This document shows, piece by piece, positions 8,695 through 19,800 of a stretch of DNA of 64,000 bases. The stretch lies in NCBI RefSeq assembly GCF_041080625.1, contig NZ_CP163518.1, positions 8,301,501 to 8,365,500 on the forward strand, in the 5' to 3' direction. Every line of letters starts with the position of its first letter. Positions within the stretch are counted from its first letter, which is position 1. Below the pieces are notes generated by a model, which was given only the letters and a program-made list of their open reading frames with translations, searched no databases and was not told where the DNA came from. Both the position numbers and the translations under genes were made by a program. Origin of the DNA: Streptomyces sp. CG1 (GTDB lineage: Bacteria; Actinomycetota; Actinomycetes; Streptomycetales; Streptomycetaceae).

Positions 8695-10095
8695 CTACAT
8701 GTTGATCATGTGTCCCGCCAATCCGTGGATGGCCTCCTTGACCGCCTCGCCGAGGGTGGGATGCGCGTGGACGTTGCGGGCGACCTCGTGGACGGTCAGG
8801 TCCCACTGTTGAGCCAGCGTCAGTTCTGGAAGAAGTTCGGTGACTTCGGGCCCGATGAGGTGCGCACCAAGCAGTTCACCATGGGTGCCGTCGCTGATGA
8901 CCTTCACGAAGCCGACTGGGTGCCCCAAGCCGTGAGCCTTACCGTTGGCAGTGAACGGGAACTTGGCCACTCGTACGTCGAATCCGCGCTCGCGTGCCTG
9001 GGCTTCCGTCCACCCGAAGCTGGCCACTTGCGGCTGGCAGTAGGTGGCCCGCGGAATCATGGTGTAGTCCAACTCCATGGTATCCGCGTCGGCAATGGTT
9101 TCGGCAGCCACGACGCCCATGGACTCGGCGGCGTGCGCCAGCATTAGCTTGGCGGTGACATCCCCGATCGCGAAGATGTGGGGCACGTTGGTGCGGCAGC
9201 GTCCGTCGACGTCGATGGCGCCGCGCTCGGTGAGACGAACTCCTGTGTTTTCCAGGCCGTAGCCTCGGACGTTGGGGGCGAAGCCGATGGCCTGGAGTAC
9301 CTTGTCCGTCTCCAGGGTTCGGCGCTCACCGTTCTTGTTGACGGTCACGCGGACGCGCGGGCCCGAGTCGTCGATTGTCTCGACGGCGGTGCCTGTGAGA
9401 ACCTCAATGCCGAGCTTGCGATAGTGCTTCGCGAGCTCCTTGGAGATCTCCTGGTCTTCCAGCGGGACCATGCGGTCTAGGAACTCGACGATGGTCACGT
9501 CCACGCCGTAGCTGCGCAGCACATAGGCGAACTCCACACCGATTGCGCCAGCACCAGCAATGACAATGCTATCCGGTAGCGTTTCGCTGAGGATTTGACT
9601 CTCGTAAGTGACCACGCGTTCCGACAGGGCGGTGCCAGGCAGCAGTCGGGGAGTCGCGCCGGCCGCGATGATGCAGTGCCCGAAGGTCACCGTTTCGGCG
9701 CGACCGTCCGGGTATGTCACCGTCAGACTGTGGTCGTCGGTGAAGGCGCCCCGCCCCTCAAACTGTGTGATGGCGTTCTTTTTCATCAGGTAGTGAACGC
9801 CCTTGACCCGGCCGTCGGCGACCTTGCGGCTGCGTTGGTGGGCGACCCCGTAATCCGCAGAGACATCACCGCCCAGGGTAATCCCGTACGCCTTAGCTTC
9901 GTTCGTGACGAACTGCACCATCTCGGCATTACGTAGAAGGGCCTTGGAGGGGATGCAGCCCACGTTTAGGCAGACACCTCCCCAGTACCGCTCCTCGACC
10001 ACCGCGGTGGACAGACCGAGTTGCGCGCTGCGGACCGCGGCAGTGTAGCCGCCAGGGCCCGCTCCCAGAACAAGGACATCGAAATGTTGGCTCAC
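8695..10095 (-). CDS. lpd: Dihydrolipoamide dehydrogenase (E3), mycobacterial LpdC-like
   Basis: FAD-dependent pyridine nucleotide-disulfide oxidoreductase, which oxidises dihydrolipoyl groups with NAD. The start chosen is GTG 10095 ([17 protein letters not shown]), preceded by AAGGA at a 10-base spacing; an upstream ATG at 10161 adds 22 unlikely residues. FAD site GAGPGGY (11-17), redox disulfide GGVCLNVGC (Cys42, Cys47), NAD site GAGAIGVEF, second FAD contact AIGDV, and C-terminal base [12 protein letters not shown]. The 466-residue length is normal. From family knowledge the sequence resembles the mycobacterial E3 type more than the usual Streptomyces PDH E3. No E1 or E2 genes are nearby. 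It is divergent from a second E3 gene, which is unusual and may point to self-protection or a dedicated redox role in the polyketide cluster. Confidence 0.92.
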   Translation of the reverse strand: MSQHFDVLVLGAGPGGYTAAVRSAQLGLSTAVVEERYWGGVCLNVGCIPSKALLRNAEMVQFVTNEAKAYGITLGGDVSADYGVAHQRSRKVADGRVKGVHYLMKKNAITQFEGRGAFTDDHSLTVTYPDGRAETVTFGHCIIAAGATPRLLPGTALSERVVTYESQILSETLPDSIVIAGAGAIGVEFAYVLRSYGVDVTIVEFLDRMVPLEDQEISKELAKHYRKLGIEVLTGTAVETIDDSGPRVRVTVNKNGERRTLETDKVLQAIGFAPNVRGYGLENTGVRLTERGAIDVDGRCRTNVPHIFAIGDVTAKLMLAHAAESMGVVAAETIADADTMELDYTMIPRATYCQPQVASFGWTEAQARERGFDVRVAKFPFTANGKAHGLGHPVGFVKVISDGTHGELLGAHLIGPEVTELLPELTLAQQWDLTVHEVARNVHAHPTLGEAVKEAIHGLAGHMINM

Positions 10096-10347
10096 AAAGG
10101 AGTGATCCTTGCCTGACTGGGGCTCAACACGCAACCCGGTCGAAACGGCCCTGGACGCCACGTAGTTAGCATGCAGAGGCTACCAATGCCCGTTGATTGC
10201 ACTGAAGTGACGTTGGACACGCTCGCTCATGAGGCAACCAGTCAGGCAGCGTGATAGACATTGACCAGTTCTGGCGGAAGACATGCGCCTCGTGGCTCAA
10301 AAGGCGGCGAGTGGCGGTGAGTCGGCAACTTAAGGGGGACGGGGGAC
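10096..10347. promoter_or_regulatory. Shared intergenic region of two divergent E3 genes
   Basis: This 252-bp gap separates two head-to-head genes and must hold both promoters. The ribosome site GGGGGAC lies directly before GTG 10348, and AAGGA lies before GTG 10095. I see no clear -35/-10 pair or operator palindrome that I would defend. Confidence 0.4.
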
Positions 10348-11736
10348 GTGCTCGACGGCACGGAGAACATCTACGACTTGGTGATCTTGGGAGGCGGGTC
10401 GGGTGGGTACGCCGCCGCTCTTCGCGCTGCCAGCCTGGGGCTTTCGGTAGCGCTGATCGAGAAAGCCGAGGTGGGCGGTACCTGCCTGCACCGCGGGTGC
10501 ATTCCGACCAAGGCTCTGTTGCACACGGGTGCGATAGCGGACTCGGCCCGCGAAGCGGGGAAGTTCGGTGTCAGGTCGACGTTCGTCGGCATAGACATGC
10601 CGGGCGTGACCGCGTACAAGGATAGCGTGGTCGGTCAGCTGTACCGAGGACTCCAGAGCACCCTGAAGGCGCGGGGAGTCCAGGTCGTGATCGGCGAGGG
10701 AAGGCTGCGCTCCCCTAATGAAGTCGTCGTAGGCGACGCCGTTCTCAGGGGACGACACATCCTGCTGGCCACTGGCTCTGCCCCCGTCTCGCTGCGCGGC
10801 CTGGAGATCGATGGCGACCGGATCCTCTCCAGTGAGGACGCGTTGCAGCTAGATTACGTCCCCGGCTCGGTCGTGGTACTGGGGGGCGGGGTCATCGGCT
10901 GTGAGTTCGCCTCGCTCTGGAAGTCGTTCGGTGCCGAAGTGACCATCATCGAGGCGCTGCCGCACCTAATCCCCACAGAGGACGAGGACGCCTCCAAGCT
11001 GCTCGAACGATCCTTTCGCCGACGCGGCATCGCCTTCCATCTGAACAGCCGCTTCGCGGACGCTGCATACACCACCTCCGGTGTCCGTGTCACCACAGAA
11101 GGCGGCACACAGGTTGAGGCCGATCTGGTGTTGGTCGCCGTGGGGCGTCGGCCGGTTTCGGCGGGCCTCGGCTACGAAGCCGTCGGTGTGGAGCTCGACC
11201 GTGGGTATGTGAAGGTCGACGAGTACTGCCGGTCCTCGGTGCCGTCCATCTCCGCTGTTGGTGACCTGATCCCTACCCTGCAACTGGCACACGTCGGTTT
11301 CGCCGAAGGCATCCTGGTGGCGGAGCGACTGGCGGGCCTCGACCCGGTGCCGATCGACTACGACGGCGTACCGCGGGTCACCTACTCGCAGCCGGAGGTC
11401 GCGTCCGTGGGCCTCACGGAGGCGCTCGCGAAGGACCGTTACGGCGCCGATCAGGTTGTCACACTCCGCCAGAGCCTGGTTAGCAACGGTAAGAGCAAGA
11501 TCCTCAAGGCTCCCGGGGAGATCAAGCTCGTCCAACGGAAGGATGGCCCGGTGGTCGGCGTCCACATGGTCGGCGACCGCGTCGGCGAGCTGATCGGCGA
11601 AGCGCAACTGATCGTCAACTGGGACGCGCTGCCGGAAGAGGTGGCTCCCCTGATCCACGCGCATCCCACCCAGACCGAGATTCTGGGTGAAGCCCATCTG
11701 GCGCTCACGGGGAAGCCCCTGCACGCGCACGACTGA
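10348..11736 (+). CDS. lpd: Dihydrolipoamide dehydrogenase (E3), Streptomyces PDH-type paralogue
   Basis: 462 residues from GTG 10348, with GGGGGAC close upstream. FAD site LGGGSGGYAAAL (14-25), redox disulfide GGTCLHRGC (Cys46, Cys51), NAD site VVLGGGVIGCEFASLWKSFG, FAD contact AVGDLIP, and C-terminal catalytic HAHPTQTE. The closing GKPLHAHD and the sequence throughout resemble the E3 that serves pyruvate and branched-chain dehydrogenases in Streptomyces, so this looks like an extra copy of a housekeeping enzyme. It is divergent from the first E3 gene and sits 223 bp upstream of the acyl-CoA oxidase gene, on the same strand as the whole cluster. Possible jobs, all inference: a resistant copy of the product's target, reduction of a disulfide, or help for an acyl-CoA-supplying dehydrogenase complex. 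Confidence 0.92.
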   Translation: MLDGTENIYDLVILGGGSGGYAAALRAASLGLSVALIEKAEVGGTCLHRGCIPTKALLHTGAIADSAREAGKFGVRSTFVGIDMPGVTAYKDSVVGQLYRGLQSTLKARGVQVVIGEGRLRSPNEVVVGDAVLRGRHILLATGSAPVSLRGLEIDGDRILSSEDALQLDYVPGSVVVLGGGVIGCEFASLWKSFGAEVTIIEALPHLIPTEDEDASKLLERSFRRRGIAFHLNSRFADAAYTTSGVRVTTEGGTQVEADLVLVAVGRRPVSAGLGYEAVGVELDRGYVKVDEYCRSSVPSISAVGDLIPTLQLAHVGFAEGILVAERLAGLDPVPIDYDGVPRVTYSQPEVASVGLTEALAKDRYGADQVVTLRQSLVSNGKSKILKAPGEIKLVQRKDGPVVGVHMVGDRVGELIGEAQLIVNWDALPEEVAPLIHAHPTQTEILGEAHLALTGKPLHAHD

Positions 11737-11959
11737 TCCAGCTCGTTGGACGGAGCCGTTCGCCCCGTCCCGCTGGCCCACCATCAACTCACCGCTCGAG
11801 ATCACAGCTGCCTGCCGGGCAGCCCGCCGTGATGCCCGCGTACGTTCACGAAGTCGCCGTGGCCCTGACCGCGCCCTGCCGTGCGCGCGGCGGCGCTTTC
11901 ACGTGCGCTCACGGCCCCTTCACACACCGACGACGAAGACGCGACGGGGAATCAACACG

Positions 11960-13780
11960 ATGGAACCAGGCAACTCACTGCGCGAAGCCTTGTCCTCGCT
12001 GGTGCACGGCGACTCCTACGGGGAGGCGGTGCCGCGGCTGGAAGGGATCTTCTCGCCGGACCTCTTCGCCAGGCCGTCCGGCCTGGCGGACCAGGACCGC
12101 TACACGCTCACCTACCAGCGGCTGCGGCATATCAACGACCGGATCGAGACCGGCACACCCCTGCTGCACCAGCGGGGCCTGCTCTTCCCGTTGCTGGAAT
12201 GGGTCGCCCTCGCCGACCCGTCCCTCTTCTACGCCTTCTTCCTGCACCACTGCACCACGGTCGGCTCGATCCTCGAGTTCGGCGCGGGCCGGGACGACCT
12301 CGACGACGTCCTGACGCAGCTGGCCTCCACCGACGTGGTGGGCGCCCTGCTGATGACCGAGCTGGGTCACGGCAACAGCAACGCCGCCGTGCGCACCGAA
12401 GCCGTCTTCGACCCGGACACCCGCGAGTTCGTCCTGACCACGCCAGGGCCGGAAGCCGTCAAGTACCCGCCGAGCGTGGGATGTCCGGGCGTACCCCGGA
12501 TCGGCATCGTCACCGCCCAGCTCGTCGTCGCCGGGCAGGACCGCGGGCTGTTCTGCTTCGTCGTACCGCTCAGGGACGCCGCGGGCCCCTGCCCGGGCGT
12601 GGTGATCGAACCGCAGGACTCGGCGGCGATCCTCCCCCTCGACTGGGCGACCGTCTCCTTCCAGGGCGTACGCGTCCCCTTCCGCCACTGGCTGCGGGAC
12701 TCCGCCTCGATCGCGGCGGACGGCAGCTTCACCGACACCCTGAGCAACCCTGCGATGCGGTCGAGGCAGGCGTCCCGGCTGATCCGGTACGTGTGGGAGG
12801 TGGCCGCCGTCGGACTCGCCGCAGTCACCCGGGCCAGCGCCGCCGTCGCCGTCCGGCACGCCCACGCCCGGTACACCAACGGCACGTTCGCCGGATTCGC
12901 CGACCCCATGCCGGTGATCCGCTACCGCAACCAGCAGCGCACGCTGTTCGGCGCCCTGTCCGCCGCCTACGTCGCCGCGATGGCGGCCAAGTCGGTCTCC
13001 GGCCCCGAACCGGTCGGGCGCAGCGCCGGCGAGATCCGCACCCTGTTCACCCTGAAGGCGGTGATCGACCAGCTCGCCGAGCGGGTCACCGCGGCCTCCC
13101 GCGCCGCCTCGGGCGTCCTCGGCTTCAGCCCGCAGAACCGCTTCCTGGACTACCAGGGCCTGGCCCACGCCTTCAACGCCGCCGGGCTGAGCACCCAGGT
13201 CCTCTACCTCAACGCGGCCTGGACCATGGCCCTCGGCCTGGACTACCAGCCGCCCGCCGACGAACCCCCCGCTCCGCAGGAGCGCGACCTGCGCGACCCG
13301 GCCCTGTGGCGTGCGCTGACCGGTGCCCGGGAGCGGCGACTGCACGAACGGCTGGTGGCAGAACTCGGCGCGGCCCGGGCCAGCGGACTCGGCGAGTTCG
13401 AGGTCTGGAACGACCGCTTCGAGCTGGCCGAGCAGATGGCCGAGGCCCACGCCCTGCGCTTGCTCGTGGACCTCGTCCGGAGCGGAACCGACGCGCTGCC
13501 CGACTCCGACGCGCGCCGCCTCGCCCGTGACGTGTGCGCCCTGCACCTGCTCGGCGAGATCTCCGCGCACAGCGGCTGGTACCTCGCCGAGGGCCTGCTC
13601 ACCGCCGAAGAGGTCAACGCCCTGCCCGGTCTGCTCAACCAGCTCTGCCAGGACATCGCCCCGCACGCCCTGGACCTCGCCGACGCCCTGCACGTGCCCT
13701 ACGACCTGGTGGGCGCGCCGATCGTGCGCGCCGACTACGCGACCGCCTTCACCAAGGCCACGTTCGCCGACCCCGCATAG
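11960..13780 (+). CDS. Acyl-CoA oxidase/dehydrogenase-like flavoenzyme
   Basis: 606 residues from ATG 11960 with GGGGA nine bases upstream; the frame is open further left but without a better start. The length and the motif TELGHGNSNAAVRTEAVFD, with PGVPRIGIVTAQLVV and the basic helical C-terminal half, fit the acyl-CoA oxidase branch (FAD, alpha,beta-desaturation of acyl-CoA with O2 as acceptor) and not the 380-residue dehydrogenases. It is the first gene of the polyketide run, 60 bp before the first PKS gene. With the CCR at 49.4 kb it forms a plausible pair: the oxidase makes an enoyl-CoA and the CCR reductively carboxylates it to an alkylmalonyl-CoA. Alternatively it desaturates a pathway intermediate. 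The catalytic base cannot be assigned by eye. Confidence 0.75.
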   Translation: MEPGNSLREALSSLVHGDSYGEAVPRLEGIFSPDLFARPSGLADQDRYTLTYQRLRHINDRIETGTPLLHQRGLLFPLLEWVALADPSLFYAFFLHHCTTVGSILEFGAGRDDLDDVLTQLASTDVVGALLMTELGHGNSNAAVRTEAVFDPDTREFVLTTPGPEAVKYPPSVGCPGVPRIGIVTAQLVVAGQDRGLFCFVVPLRDAAGPCPGVVIEPQDSAAILPLDWATVSFQGVRVPFRHWLRDSASIAADGSFTDTLSNPAMRSRQASRLIRYVWEVAAVGLAAVTRASAAVAVRHAHARYTNGTFAGFADPMPVIRYRNQQRTLFGALSAAYVAAMAAKSVSGPEPVGRSAGEIRTLFTLKAVIDQLAERVTAASRAASGVLGFSPQNRFLDYQGLAHAFNAAGLSTQVLYLNAAWTMALGLDYQPPADEPPAPQERDLRDPALWRALTGARERRLHERLVAELGAARASGLGEFEVWNDRFELAEQMAEAHALRLLVDLVRSGTDALPDSDARRLARDVCALHLLGEISAHSGWYLAEGLLTAEEVNALPGLLNQLCQDIAPHALDLADALHVPYDLVGAPIVRADYATAFTKATFADPA

Positions 13781-13840
13781 CCGGGACAGCCCCCACCTCT
13801 CTCCTCTTGCGCCTGCCCTGCTCGGAAGGTTTGCAGCACT

Positions 13841-16800
13841 ATGCGTGACTCATCCCAGGCCCGTGCCCGGCTCACGTCCACATCCCCCACCGAGGCCGTC
13901 GCCGTCGTCGGCATGGCCTGCCGACTGCCCCTCGCCTCCGGCCCCGGCGCGTTCGCCCAGCTCCTGCGCGACGGCGTCGACGCGATCAGGGAGGTTCCCG
14001 CGGACCGCTGGAACGCGCGGGAGTACACCGGCCAGGAGACGGACGGACCCGGCCGGGCGGGAGCGAGGTGGGGCGGCTTCCTGGACGAAACCGACCGGTT
14101 CGACCCGGCCTTCTTCGGCATCTCCCCGCGGGAGGCCGTCGCGATGGACCCGCAGCAGCGACTCGCCCTGGAACTCGGCTGGGAGGCGCTGGAGGACGCC
14201 GGCATCCTGCCGGACACCCTGCGTGGCACCGCCGCGGGCGTCTACGTCGGAGCGATCTGGGACGACTACGCGACGCTGGCCCACCGCCGGGGCGTCGCGG
14301 GCATCACCCAGCACACCATGACCGGCCTCCAGCGCGGCATCATCGCCAACCGCCTGTCGTACGTACTGGGCCTGCGCGGCCCCAGCCTGACCGTGGACAG
14401 CGGCCAGTCGTCCTCGCTCACCGCCGTCCACCTGGCCTGCGAGAGCCTGCGCAGCGGCGAGTCCGGTGTTGCCCTCGCCGGTGGCGTCAACCTCGACCTC
14501 GTCCCCGAAAGCGCGCTCAGCCTCGCGGAGTTCGGCGCCCTGTCCCCGGACGGCCGGTGCTTCACCTTCGACGGCCGGGCCAACGGCATCGTGCGCGGCG
14601 AGGGCGGCGGACTCGTCGTGCTCAAGCGCCTGTCCGACGCGGTGGCCGACGGCGACCGCATCCACTGCGTCATCCGCGGCAGCGCGATCAACAACGACGG
14701 CGGGGGCGACAGCCTCACCACCCCCAGCCGGGAGGCCCAGGCGCAACTCCTGCGCCGCGCCTACGACAACGCGGGCGTGCGCCCAGCGGACGTCCAGTAC
14801 GTCGAACTGCACGGCACCGGCACCCGGGTCGGCGACCCGATCGAGGCCGCCGCGCTCGGCGAGGTGCTCGGCACGGCACGCTCCGACAGCAACCCCCTGC
14901 TGGTCGGATCGGTTAAGACCAACATCGGCCACCTGGAGGGCGCCGCCGGCATCGCCGGCCTCATCAAGACCGCGCTCGCGCTCAAGCACCGGGAACTCCC
15001 CCCGAGCCTGCACTTCCGCACCCCCAACCCGGCGATCCCGCTGGCGGAACTGCGGCTGCGGGTGCACACGGAGAACGGGCCCTGGCCGAAGGCCGACCGC
15101 CCGCTGATCGCCGGCGTCAGCTCCTTCGGCGTCGGTGGCACCAACTGCCACGTCGTACTGGAGGACTGGCGCGCCGACGCCGACCCTCACACCGATGCCG
15201 ACGCGGACCGTCCGGACCCCGCCCTGTCCGCCCCCGTGCCGTGGACGATCTCGGCCAGGACGGAGGGCGCGCTGCGCGGCCAGGCCGCGGCGCTGCTCGC
15301 CCGCCCGGCCGACGAGGCGTCCCCCGTAGACCTCGGCCACTCGCTGGCCACCACCCGCACCGCCTTCCCGCACCGGGCCGTGATCCTGGGCCACACCACC
15401 GAGGACTTCCGCACCCGCCTCGAGGCCCTGGCGGCCGGCCGCCCCGCCGCCGGGCTGATCGAGGGCACCGCCTCCCGCACCGCGGACCGCCCGGTCTTCG
15501 TCTTCCCCGGCCAGGGCTCGCAGTGGGTCGGCATGGCCGTCGACCTCATGGACACCTCGCCCGTCTTCGCCGAGCACATCCAGCGCTGCGAGCAGGCACT
15601 CGCCCCGCATGTGCCCTGGTCGCTCACGCACGTGCTGCGCGGCGGCAGCGAGACCGACCCGGAACTGTCCCTCGACCGGCTCGACGTGGTGCACCCGGTC
15701 CTGTTCGCGGTGATGGTCTCGCTCGCCGCACTGTGGCGCTCGTACGGCGTCGAACCGGGCGCCGTGGTGGGCCACTCGCAGGGCGAGATCGCCGCGGCGC
15801 ACGTCGCGGGCGCGCTCACTCTGGAGGAGGCGGCGCGCCTGGTCGCCCTGCGCAGCCAGGCGTTCGCCCTGCTCGCCGGAACCGGCGGCATGGCCTCGGT
15901 CGCCCTGCCGGCCGCCGAGGTGGAGCAGCTGCTCGCACCGTGGGCGGACCGGCTGTCCATCGCGGCCGTCAACGGCCCGCGTGCCGTCACCGTCTCCGGT
16001 GACGTGCCGGCCCTCCACGAGCTGATCGCCCGGTGCGAGAGCCAGGACATCCGCGTCCGCCTGCTGCCCATCGACTGCGCCGGCCACTCCGCCCACGTCG
16101 AGCGGATCCGCGAGCCGCTGCTGGACCTGCTGGGCGCCGTGACCCCCACGTCCTCGGAGGTGCCGTTGTACTCCACCGTCGAGGGCCGGTGGCTCGACAC
16201 CACCGAACTCGACGCCGAGTACTGGTACCGCAACTCCCGGCGCACGGTCGGGTTCGAGCCCGCCGTACGGGCGCTCGCGCAGGCAGGCCACGAGACGTTC
16301 ATCGAGGTCAGCCCGCATCCCATCCTGGCCGCCGGCATCCAGGAGACCGTCGAGGACGCCGACGGCCAGGCACGCGTGGTCGGCTCCCTGCGACGCGGCG
16401 AAGGCGGCCTCGACCGCATGCTCGCCGCACTGGCCGAGGCATCGGTGCACGGCGTCGCCGTCGACTGGTCCCCAGCCTTCACCGGCTCCGGCGCCAGGCG
16501 CGTCGACCTGCCCACCTACGCCTTCCAGCGCCGCCGTTTCTGGCTGGACGCGCCGGACGCCCCCACCGCACCGGCCCTGCCCACCGCCGTCGCACGGGAG
16601 AACGACCCCGGTGCGGAAGAGGAAGCACTCCCGCTGCGCGAGCAGTGGGCCGCGCTGACCGAGAGCGCGAGCCGGGACGCGGCGCTGGACCTGGTCCGCA
16701 CCCACGTCGGCATCGTGCTCGGCGCGACCGACACCGACGACGTCCAGGTCGAAGCCTCCCTCCGTGAGCTGGGCTTCGACTCGATGATGGCGGTGGAGCT

Positions 16801-19800
16801 GCGGAACCGGCTGAACGCGGCGACGGGACTGCGGCTGCCGAGCACGGTGGTGTTCGATCACCCGACGGCCGGTGACCTGGCCCGGCTCGTGCGGGCGGAG
16901 CTGCTCGGCGTACCGCAGGACACGGCGGACGAGACGGAGCCTTCGCCGACGGCCGTGGACGGCGCGGCGGACGCCGAACCGATCGCGATCGTGGGCATCG
17001 GCTGCCGCTTCCCCGGCGGCGTGCGCTCGCCGGAGGACCTGTGGCAGCTGGTGGTCTCGGAGACGGACGCGATCTCCGGCTTCCCGGCCGACCGCGGCTG
17101 GGATCTGGAGGCGCTGTTCGATCCTGACCCGGATGCGGTGGGCAAGTCGTACGCGCGGTCGGGCGGTTTCCTCTACGACGCGGCGGAGTTCGACGCCGGA
17201 TTCTTCGGGATCTCGCCGCGTGAAGCGCTGGCGATGGATCCGCAGCAGCGCTTGCTGCTGGAGACGTCGTGGGAGGCGATGGAGCGGGCGGGCATCGACC
17301 CGGCGTCGCTGCGCGGCAGCCGTACCGGCGTCTACGTCGGCGCCATGGTCCAGGACTACGGCCCGCGTCTCGCCGACGCGAGCCCCGACACCGAGGGCTA
17401 CCTGCTGACCGGTACGCACGGCAGCGTCACCGCCGGCCGGCTGTCGTACACGTTCGGTCTGGAGGGGCCTGCCGTCACGGTCGACACGGCGTGTTCGTCG
17501 TCGCTGGTGGCCTTGCACATGGCGGTGCAGGCGCTGCGGCGCGGCGAGTGCCGGATGGCGCTCGCGGGCGGTGCGACGGTGATGTCGTCGCCCGGTCTGT
17601 TCGTGGAGTTCAGCCGGCAGCGCGGGCTGTCCGAGGACGGCCGGTGCAAGGCGTTCGCCGAGGGCGCGGACGGCACGGGCTGGGCCGAGGGCGTCGGTGT
17701 CCTGGTGGTGGAGCGCCTGTCGGACGCCGTGCGCCAGGGGCACTCGGTGCTGGCCGTGATACGCGGCAGCGCGATCAACCAGGACGGCGCTAGCAACGGT
17801 CTGACCGCGCCCAACGGGTTGTCCCAGCAGCGGGTGATCCGGCAGGCACTCGCCGACGCGCGCCTGGACACGGACGGCGTCGACGCGGTCGAGGCGCACG
17901 GGACGGGGACCCGGCTGGGCGACCCGATCGAGGCCCAGGCCCTCCTCGCGACGTACGGCCAAGGCCGGGACGGCGATCAACTGCCCCTGTTCCTCGGATC
18001 GTTGAAGTCCAACGTCGGGCACACGCAGGCGGCCGCTGGTGTGGGTGGCGTCATCAAGATGGTGATGGCCCTGCGGCACGGCGTACTGCCCAAGACCCTG
18101 CACGTCGCCGCGCCCAGCTCACATGTGGACTGGTCCGCGGGCGCGGTGGAGCTGCTGACCGAGCAGCGGGCCTGGCCGGAACTCGACCGGCCGCGAAGGG
18201 CCGCCGTCTCCGCCTTCGGCATGAGCGGCACCAACGCCCATCTCGTCCTGGAGCAGGCGGCTGACGCTTCCGCCGACGTGGAAAAGGCCCCCGTTGAGGA
18301 CGGGCCGGTCCCATGGGTGGTGTCGGGCAAGAGCGCGGAGGCGTTGCGGGCGCAGGCGGAGGTGCTGCGCGCGTTCGTCGCCGGGCGTGACGGGCTGGAC
18401 CTGACGGGTGTCGGGGCGGCGCTGGTGTCGGCGCGGTCGGTGTTCGAGCACCGAGCCGTGGTGGTGGCCGGTGATCGTACGGAGTTGCTGACCGGTCTTG
18501 AGGCGTTGGCCTCGGGCGGGGTGGCGCCTGGTCTGGCGACCGGTGTGGGTGTGGCTGGTCGTCGTGCGGTGTTCGTGTTCCCCGGTCAGGGTTCGCAGTG
18601 GCTGGGTATGGCGGCGGGGCTGTGGGAGTCCTCGTCGGTGTTCCGTGAGCGGATGGCTGAGTGTGAGCGGGCGCTGGGTCCGTTCGTGGACTGGCCGTTG
18701 TCTGCGGTCGTGCGTCAGGAGCCGGGCGCGCCCGGGTTCGACCGGGTGGATGTGGTCCAGCCGGTGCTGTTCGCCGTGATGGTCTCCCTCGCCGCACTGT
18801 GGCGCTCCCACGGCATCGAACCCGCAGCCGTGCTGGGTCATTCGCAGGGCGAGATCGCGGCCGCGGCCGTCTCCGGCGCCCTGACCCTGGACGACGCCGC
18901 CCGTGTCGTGGCGCTGCGCAGCCGGGCGCTGGGTGTGCTGGCCGGTCGTGGCGGCATGGTGTCCGTGGCGCTCTCGGCCGAGCAGGTTCTCCCCCGCCTG
19001 GGCCAGGGGCTGTCGGTGGCGGCGGTCAACGGGCCGTTGTCGACGGTGGTCTCCGGTGATGTGGAGGCGTTGGAGGACCTGTTGGCCTCGTGTGAGGCGG
19101 ACGGTGTGCGGGCGCGGCGGATCCCGGTGGACTACGCCTCCCACTCGGCGCATGTGGAGCAGATCCGGGACGAGTTGCGTGAGCTGCTGGAGCCGGTGCG
19201 GCCGCGGTCGGGTCAGGTGCCGTTCTACTCGGCCGTGACCGGTGAAGTGATCGACGGCTCCGCTCTGGATGCGCAGTACTGGTACACGAATCTGCGCCAG
19301 ACCGTCGACTTCCACGGCGCGACCAAGGCGTTGCTCGCGGAGGGGTTCGATGTGTTCATCGAGGCCAGTGCCCATCCGGTCCTGACCGGCGCGATCGAAG
19401 AGACCGTCGAGGAAGCCGACGCGACCGCCGTGGTGCTGGGCACCCTGCGCCGCAACGAAGACGAACAACGACGCTTCACCCTCGCACTCGCCGAAGCCTT
19501 CACCGCCGGACTCCCCGTCCACTGGCCCACAACCGGCCGGACCACCTACCACCTGGACCTGCCCACCTACGCCTTCCAACGCCGGCGCTACTGGCTCGAC
19601 GGCTCGGCCGCCACGGCATCCGAGGACGCTGCCGATCCCGAGGAGAGCCGGTTCTGGGAGGCCGTCGACAGCGCGGACCGCGGCGAACTCGCCGAACTGC
19701 TCGGCGTGGACGACGCCTCCCGGCTGGAGGACGTCATCGACCTGCTCGGCCCGTGGCGCCGCGACAGCCGTGAGCGTTCCGAGGCGGATGCCTGGCACTA

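Noticed and set aside
8695..11736. The two E3 genes as part of a 2-oxoacid dehydrogenase operon
   Set aside because: No E1 alpha/beta or E2 genes or lipoyl-domain sequence in the window; neighbours are IS debris and an acyl-CoA oxidase gene.
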